From positions 5,562,759-5,626,758 of the forward strand of contig JABBOT010000080.1 of assembly GCA_016165875.1 (NCBI GenBank): a stretch of 64,000 bases of DNA, given 5' to 3'. The notes under the pieces were generated by a model. That model saw only the letters and a list, made by a program, of their open reading frames with translations. It made no database searches and was not told the DNA's origin. Made by a program: the position numbers and the translations under genes. Source of the DNA: Acanthopleura granulata (Eukaryota > Mollusca > Polyplacophora > Chitonida > Chitonidae). Shown here one piece after another: positions 57,119 to 64,000 of this stretch; the stretch's first letter is position 1; each line of letters starts with the position of its first letter.

Positions 57119-57255
57119 GCATATTAAACATGCTGACTGAAGAAGACCATTGTCAGATATACACGGCAAATTATGACATTCATTTTTAGCACAGTCCCTG
57201 GTTACTTTTGCAGTTGTTCAATCTTATTTGACTCTTTTTTCACGCCATCCTTGGG

Positions 57256-57526
57256 GCCTATGTGGCTAGGGCGCTAGCGTGTTAGTGCGGCGTAATCACC
57301 CCAGTGGCGCTCCCCAATACGGTCGCCGTGAGTTCAAGTCCAGCCCATGCTGGCTTCCTCTGCGACCGTGCGTCTGAAGGTCCGTCAGCAACCTGCGAAT
57401 GGTCGTGACTTTGTGTCGTGACTCTTCGGGCTCTGTCCGGTTTCCTCGCAGCATGATGCTGGTCGCCTTCGTGTACGTGAAACAGTCTTGAAAACGGCGT
57501 AAACATAAATCAAATAAAAATAACCA
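57256..57526 (+). mobile_element. SINE-1, full length
   Basis: The head 'tgtggctagggcgctagcgt' is the clearest A-box region among all copies. It is followed by 'caatacggtcgccgtgagtt', 'caagtccagcccatgctggc', 'gtcagcaacctgcgaatggt', 'gtccggtttcctcgcagcat' and a 'tcaaataaaaataa' tail. A short duplication of 'gtcgtgact' is inside. No target-site duplication could be fixed. Confidence 0.85.
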
Positions 57527-57553
57527 ACGCGATTCTTAAGAATATTTTCACTG

Positions 57554-57805
57554 ATGCGATGTGCCTGTTTTAAACGACCGATCTTTAACAGATTACTGAC
57601 GGCCTTTTCCACAAGAGTCTTACACATATGTACGCCTTACTGGAAGAAAACTAAACTACGTCGAACACATATTTTCACCAAGGATCAACAAGCATTGAAA
57701 GCAAGGGAATCTATAAATTCCCTGCGGAAGGCCGGCTTTGAACCAGACCTAATAAAGAATCTTTGTGAAAGTGAACAGGTGCCGAATGCCTGGGACACCC
57801 AATGA
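57554..57805 (+). CDS. Weak exon candidate, basic helical segment
   Basis: 84 codons including the stop. The 3' half reads KDQQALKARESINSLRKAGF and EPDLIKNLCESEQVPNAW, which has balanced charge, helix-like spacing and reasonable codon choice. That part is more protein-like than most of the window. It begins within 30 bp of the SINE-1 at 57.3-57.5 kb. No family recognised. Confidence 0.25.
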   Translation: MRCACFKRPIFNRLLTAFSTRVLHICTPYWKKTKLRRTHIFTKDQQALKARESINSLRKAGFEPDLIKNLCESEQVPNAWDTQ

Positions 57806-58427
57806 AATTCTTTACTGAAACAAAAACAGCTGAAAAAATGGATATAATGTTGTATACATTGGGCCTGCTATAGGTAATCACCCAGCACAAAAGAAAACGA
57901 GGCTACTCTACAAGTTAACATTGCATGCTTGCGTGTTCACACGCTATCGAAAAACAGGAACAAAGCCACTTCTGGATTTCCCCAGTAGCTTCTGTTATGC
58001 AAGCTAACTATTTATATACTCGTTTTGTATACGGCATGTTTTAAATTGGAAAGAAAATATGCTACATGTTAAAAACACTAAAAGCGCAAAACCGACAATC
58101 ATTGGCAAGGCCTACGGTTTCATAACGAAATAAAAACATACTGATCAGTCGAAACAAAGCACTATAGATTATTGGCCTGAAGGAAATAGACTTTCACCTA
58201 CAAAATGTTATCGTCTCATATTTTTTTCTTGTTTGACCTGGATTGTATAAAACATTAACCAACTGATATGTTTGTCTTGCAGTGTGTGTTGGTACATAAA
58301 CAACAACGCACCATAGAAATATGAGCACTTATGGACACAATGAATCGATATATTTTGGCACCATAAAAAAACATTTGTTTTCACCAAAAGTAATGCAAAA
58401 ACATATTTACACAGATATGCAACAGGG

Positions 58428-58637
58428 TTGGTTTGTCGGGTCTATCTAGAAAGGGGACTATTCAGATTGGTATTTGGCATGTTACCTGTAGTTTTACATA
58501 GTGTAGAGGTTTTTTATTATATAGATCGGCACGCGATGGTAATATTTGAATTCGTGCTGATGTCGTTAATCCTGAGCGGATCTGTGGCATTTATCGTGCA
58601 GATCACAAACTTATACGTGGACTTAAAATGTAATTAA
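58428..58637 (+). CDS. Weak exon candidate, hydrophobic
   Basis: Open frame with LFRLVFGMLPVVLHSVEVFY and a second stretch FEFVLMSLILSGSVAFIVQI, ending DLKCN. It could be two membrane segments of a multi-pass protein, together with 56849-57118. It lacks an initial ATG close to the frame start. Not recognised. Confidence 0.2.
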   Translation: MVCRVYLERGLFRLVFGMLPVVLHSVEVFYYIDRHAMVIFEFVLMSLILSGSVAFIVQITNLYVDLKCN

Positions 58638-58639
58638 AC

Positions 58640-61600
58640 GTTCCCAGTCAAATACGGTTATCACATCACCTCGCCTGTTCAGTAAATTACCCGTTATTGA
58701 CAATGACTGCATTTTCGTATTAGTAATGCTGCGGTTTACACGTACATGTAATTAGGAATAGAGTATTACATTGTTTGTATGGTAAGCTGATTACGTTAGG
58801 GATAACTCGTCCGACAGCTCTGTAGAGAACGGAAACACTACATATATTGGATTGACAGGATTGCAGAATCGAACATGGGAATGCCGTTGTTAAAGCACGG
58901 ACCGAGGAAACACTGCATGGTGGCAAACACCAATGTGGCGTAAACACAACTGAGTGTGGAAATACAGTCTGTCATAAAAATTAAACATTTTATTTTAAGG
59001 CAAATGCCTCCGAAGAAAATGGGTTATACGGAAACGTGTACACATTCGGAGAACAAGTCAATTGCGTAAGCATTTGTAAGGAGGCATAAATCCGAGCAGA
59101 GAAACCAGGTATTGTTAGTAATAAGAATTAAGAATCACACCATGTTGCTGGCATGAGGTTATGATTTTATTAAAGGTTCGTAGAATGCTACAGTCCCAGC
59201 GTTCACCACAATGCAGATAGTCATGCACTGTGCGCCTAATTCCCAGTGCTGTTAATCAAGGTGCACGCAGGAAACTCTTTCGTTCACCATACATGTAGGG
59301 CACTTTGTTTCCTCATGGGCAACGCTACCGGAAACCAAATGTTTGGTTCTCCTTCTGGGTCAACCAAGGCAAACGGCTATGCGTTCTGCGCAGTGTACTA
59401 AATAATTTAACGTTCCTGTATTCGCTTCGACTAACATTTACAAGCAAGACGAACCTCTTGAAGGCTGACGATAAGTAATGTTGATGACTGACAATTTAAC
59501 ATGTCACGCGCCGATACGGCCTCGTTTGTTGTGCTGATTCTACGTGTAGCTCAACCTCGAACAAGGTCACTATACATACCCTGTTACTGGCACCATGGTG
59601 ACAACAAGCAGTCGGCAGCGCTTGTAGAACCTTTAGGATGGTCTCGCATAAACGGCTTAGTAGATGACCTGACTTTCACTGAGTTATTTGTTTCTTTATA
59701 TTACTTTTGTTATTAGTTTCTACGATTTTCACATATGCAATGGCGGCCAGCCTTTAGCAGAACGGCCTGTCCTGTCTGAAAATCAGAACACTGAGAATCT
59801 ACAAATGCGCTGTCAAAGATTGGGAATGAATAATTGGCAAAGACTGGTTTCGGTCGGGTGATTAGTGTGTCCTAGAACATAGCTCTGTGTCATATAAGGG
59901 AAAGCTCGCTGGTTCATCACCAGAAGTCGTTGGTTTATATAACAAGCACACTGGTTCGTTCCATGCACGAAATGCGGCAGCGTCAGGAAAATATTTCTTG
60001 AGTGCATCATTGTACACAAATCAGTCAGTCCAGAGATCAAATCCAAATCTGATTGTACAGAGGGAAAAAACCTGCATGGCGGACAAGGAAGACATGTATT
60101 TTTGCAAAGTAAAAAACTGATTTCCATTCACAGAATAACAGAATAAGTCAGTATCGTGAATACTGACCTAAAACGAAAGCGGTAAGTTTTCAGAGATTGT
60201 TATGCGCAAGATTCCCTTGTGTCAATTGTGGATAAACTAGAAACCGTGAACAGACCGGTACAATGCCGTGAGCATTTGCATGCAAGCTGTTGCAAGTGTT
60301 TTTTCTTTCAACGTTTCCACACCTGAAACTATTCAACAATGTAAATTTCTCGAAAATTTGTGCTGTGCGCCAAGGTATAGTGAAACAAAGTTACCTTGGT
60401 TGAAAAAAAGGTTAAGCTCAGCTTTAGCTTGTGTTTCTCATCACCACAGGCCTTTGTCCATACTAACAACTTGTCCTGGTACAAAAATGTAATATGATGT
60501 TCATTCAACTAATCACATTATTTCACACAGTATCAAATTAACATCCTAAGCGTAAACTTATGAATCGTGGTGAATTATTTCGCTGTTGCAGATAAACTGT
60601 TCTATTTAGTTAAAGCTTACGTGTATTTTATACTGCCTGACATTCCTCTCCATAAGCAGGTATTCCTTACCCCTGGGGAACAGAACTCAGTGTGTATACA
60701 TATGAATCTTATTTGAAACGTGAACAATCATGTACTGCAGCAGCACTGTATTTGCCAAACATTTGTAATGGGTCCAGATTGGAATCTCGAAAAGGCCCAT
60801 CCAGTGTGTATAGATCTTTTGTTCCAATTCTTTCCAGTCAGTATGGACCGAAATGAAATCTGTCAATAAATGTCCCAGCTGGCCTACGGATCAATGTTTA
60901 GTAGATTAAATGACAGTGCCGTTTAAACTGGCTTTACGGGCTAACATATCACTCACATGTATGTGGCTCAATTGTATTGGCATTCACTTTTGCTAGGTAC
61001 AAGTATTCCACATTCTACAACTAAAGTACATTTGCTTACCTGTAACACAGGTCTGGCACACAATACTGCCTTGACTGTGCTTATTTACAGGCACGGGAAT
61101 AAAAGATGGAAGTGAAACATCTATTTAATCTAAAAGATTCTTTGCTTCAAAACAAAACGGAGTTTCCGAACTGACCTACTATTTCGCCCTTGTTATGATT
61201 GGAATACCAACCCTACTTATTTTGCGCACTTGATGCACTGGTCCTGCACTTGTAATGAGCCAGATAGAAAAAAAGTAAGAAATCAGAAAGAAATAGCAAG
61301 GTAGTGTAATATTGCCGTACTCTTCCAGGTTGATTGAAGGAATAAACTCACACAGCACGTATACGTAAAAATCAGCTTCCGCACAAACAATGAAAACGGG
61401 AAATACACAAATTCTCTTGAAATATATAATTCATTCTAAGGGAATTTCGCTTAAATGACAGCGGCGGATTTTACTGTTAAATAATACTTAGTGCAGCCTA
61501 CCGAGAGCTGCATTCTAAGCTTAGACATCGACAGCTGCATTCGAAGGCAAAGCCATAAACATTCTATTCGTAGACATCTTGCATGTGGAATCTGGACGAC

Positions 61601-62300
61601 CCTTGAATTATGTGATCTTTTAATAGACGTAATTAAAACTGCACGTGGATATGTTAACAACAAAGAGTACAGTGCAAATAAAAGCAAAATTACAGGAATA
61701 GATATCACATTAATTATTTCAATATAAACAAACCTTTAGCCACGTTTAACGAAGTGAAAGTTTTTCGTGGTCTGAACAAAACACAGCAATGAAATATTTG
61801 TGATTTTGTATACCTTTCCTTTTTGTTGTATTTGGGTCATTTATCCTGGGATTCGTGGATAAAAATCTACGCTGACACACCATTTACCATTTTCGTTTAC
61901 GTGAATAAAAGTTAATGTTTTTGACTAATAAGTGCTAAGCAAAGCGTCTCGATACGTGAACTTACTTCCAGTTAAGTGTTATATATCTACATGGAAGTCA
62001 TTTCATGCCAGCAGGCAGGCGAATATGCTTTATTTTGCGCCTAATTACTAGGATATATCAACATGCAACTTGTCCAGGTCTAAGCATCTGGGATGTTATA
62101 AGCCAATTTAAAAGCCATTACTATTGTGTTCTACGGTAATGTAAAATTTCAAACTTTTTAAAAAAAAAAAGGATGAAGAGTTCTGAATTCTAGAGAAATT
62201 TTACCTGCTTAAGGTCTTTTGCCAAATTAGAAAATGTTTTCAACTTGTCCGCTATAAATGCGGAAATGTCTGGCCACAGTTTGCTTTTCATTTGATTAGA
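58640..62300. other. No supported gene
   Basis: 3.6 kb without recognised repeats. Short plus ORFs at 59.5, 59.9, 60.3 and 61.5 kb. The one at 60.3 kb contains 'gcgccaaggtatag', which could be a splice donor. The one at 61491-61727 overlaps an equally open antisense frame. None convinced me. An A run is at 62160. Confidence 0.35.
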
Positions 62301-62301
62301 T

Positions 62302-62352
62302 TTATTTACTTATTTGATTGGAAGTTCACATCGTACTCCAGTTATACGCCAC
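62302..62352 (-). repeat. SINE-1 3' end fragment
   Basis: 'tttatttacttatttgattg' followed by 'gtactccagttatacgccac' resembles the reverse complement of the SINE-1 3' end. It lies head-to-head with the full copy to its right, so the pair may form a small inverted repeat. Confidence 0.5.
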
Positions 62353-62382
62353 GGACGTCCCGCAAGTGATTGGAATAGTGAC

Positions 62383-62647
62383 GTGGCCGAGGAGCTCAGC
62401 GGCCTAGTGCGACGTGAAGACCCAAGAGCCTCTCACCAATGTGGTCTCTATGAGTTTAAGTCCAGCGTATGCTGGCTTCTACTTCGGTCATATGTGGCAA
62501 ACTCGGCCAGCAACCTGCCGATGGTTTTGTGTTACCCAAGGGCTCTCCCCTGTACCTTCCCACCATAATGCTGGCACCACGCCGTAAAAGTGAAATATTG
62601 CGATGTACGGCCTAAGGAACCAATCAAATAAATAAATGAGTAGAATA
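62383..62647 (+). mobile_element. SINE-1, full length with target-site duplication
   Basis: The head 'gtggccgaggagctcagcgg' is followed by 'cctctcaccaatgtggtctc', 'gctggcttctacttcggtca', 'gccagcaacctgccgatgg' and 'ccaccataatgctggc'. The tail is 'caaataaataaatgag'. Flanked by gaatagtgac at 62373-62382 and gaatagtcac at 62648-62657 (9 of 10 match). Diverged body, so an old insertion. Confidence 0.85.
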
Positions 62648-63335
62648 GAATAGTCACATACGGTATGTTACACGAATTCATCCAATATAAAATATGTCTC
62701 CCTTGGGTATGCTATGAATAAACACTATATTGCAGACAGGCAGATATGAGGGTTACCCAAGCCGTATTTCCCTACCTGATGACATATTTATGCATTTCAA
62801 TATGCTGAGGCGTCAGTTTATCCGGGAATCAGTCACGCTAGATAATGACTATCATCTGGAATCTCTCATACTTGAAGTGTGAACGGCTTAGATCTATCAA
62901 GCTTTTATCAAACTGAATGTAAAGGAGGGATTGGTTTCATTATGTCGAATACCACGGCATGTTATCTGCTCTTGAAGAGTATCAGCTTGTGAGATAAATC
63001 GACGGCTTAATAGGCACTAAGGGTTAAACCTCCTCACGTCTTCTTACCCGAAAGGCATTGCATCTCTTCAAACGACTCGCCCGTAAAAATTTAATGAATT
63101 TTGTGATTGTAGGGAATGCGATTATAATGATTCTAATTTTAGCAGAATTATATAAGATGACATTATGTTAACAACATGTTATGTAACCGAAGGTAGAGGA
63201 CAGGGAGACAGAAATCACCCGTAACAGTTGTACTTATTTTTTATTATTCTCGTCTACCACTCAAAACCAGACATATTTACGGGTAGCAATTGTACACGTT
63301 AGCAGGTGTTGTCTAAAACATCAAACGGAGGTCTC

Positions 63336-63482
63336 CAAGTCGAGCTCATGCCGACATCCTCTCCGACTGTACGAGGAAAGGCCTGCCAGCAACCATCGGG
63401 TGGTCATATGTTCTCCGGTTTCCACTCACCATAACGCTAGCCGCAGACGTATAAGACAAACATTCTTGAGTACGACGTAAAA
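63336..63482 (+). repeat. SINE-1, head missing
   Basis: 'gagctcatgccgacatcctc', 'ctgccagcaaccatcgggtg', 'caccataacgctagccgcag' and 'acgtataagacaaacattct' ending in 'gagtacgacgtaaa'. Both the tRNA head and the A-rich tail are absent. Strongly diverged. Confidence 0.7.
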
Positions 63483-64000
63483 AGAGAATAGCTATTACAT
63501 CCGAACGCATGTTGCATGGCGTCATGAAAACGTTGTGTGTCTAGGCCACAGAATGTATGGAAGCGTCAGAAATGCTGGTTTAATTTACATCTGGTGTTCA
63601 CTACACGTATGCGGGTCCCCCTAGTTACTCGGAGTAATCAGGGATACAAAACCCCTACTGGAGATTGTTTTGTTTTTAATTAAAACCATTTCCCGACTGC
63701 CACTTCAGCATTTTCAATATAGATGGAAGATTTTGTAACAAATGTCATATAAAATACAGATAGCTTATATGGCTTATTTGTTTAGAGGAAAATTCGTTCA
63801 AATTCAACGTGAGGATATGTCCCATTGACCGGATAAAATTTGTTTCTCAACTTCAGCTTAACTTAAATGGTCATTTACAGGCACGGCAGGAAGCAGCATA
63901 ATTAGGGGTATTTAGCACAAGGAACAACAGGAAACCTCCGTTACACGTTTGGGTAATGTTGTACAACACATTATCAAAAATACCTGGGCTCTTTACTACA
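63483..64000. other. No gene seen
   Basis: Unique-looking sequence to the window end. Confidence 0.4.

Noticed and set aside
61451..61727. Overlapping sense and antisense ORFs of about 80 codons each
   Set aside because: Both strands are equally open, which suggests lack of stops by composition; no splice or domain evidence for either.
1..64000. CRISPR arrays, bacterial operons, rRNA genes, phage or virus genes
   Set aside because: None seen. Repeats are SINE-like or segmental, the 81-bp array has no spacers, and gene density is far too low for a prokaryote.

Overview
This is eukaryotic nuclear DNA, AT-rich and almost entirely non-coding. It most likely comes from a marine mollusc (bivalve or gastropod). 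That is an inference from repeat families I associate with molluscan genomes. The commonest is a tRNA-derived SINE of about 250 bp (here 'SINE-1') ending in (AAATA)n. A second short element ends in (ATTC)n, and a third has a tRNA-like head. No rRNA, bona fide tRNA gene, CRISPR, bacterial operon or intact recognisable protein gene is visible. Almost every open reading frame is short and looks like chance.

Layout. 0-6.5 kb: mostly unique sequence with a few SINE-1 pieces and an internally repeated block (2.7-3.6 kb). 6.5-22 kb: three diverged copies of a 1.6-2.7 kb unit G (7.9-9.8, 9.8-11.6, 16.8-19.7 kb), two copies of a 0.8-1 kb repeat J (6.9-7.8 and 20.5-21.5 kb; a third inverted copy lies at 43.7-44.3 kb), a clean five-copy 81-bp tandem repeat (15.2-15.6 kb), and several SINEs. 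22-27 kb: a GC-rich patch with a 20-C run, a tRNA-headed SINE, and the best candidate for a real small gene, a two-exon secreted-type protein on the minus strand at 24.03-24.61 kb.

27.4-53.2 kb is the most unusual part: a nested array of segmental duplications built from modules that I call A to F. A occurs six times, C at least six or seven, B/E six, D three and F twice. Copies are diverged but still share reading frames. In two modules (B and C, minus strand) the similarity is partly at the amino-acid level with synonymous changes. This suggests that a multi-exon gene or family has been duplicated here and is now largely broken into pseudogene fragments. I could not name the family.

53-64 kb: SINE-1 copies with readable target-site duplications and a cluster of weak exon-like ORFs (56.3-58.6 kb), two of them hydrophobic. 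About 235 bp near the left end of the window (309-541) recurs inverted at 55.42-55.66 kb.

All homologies stated here are between parts of this window and were found by eye. Percent identities were not computed and no database was consulted.
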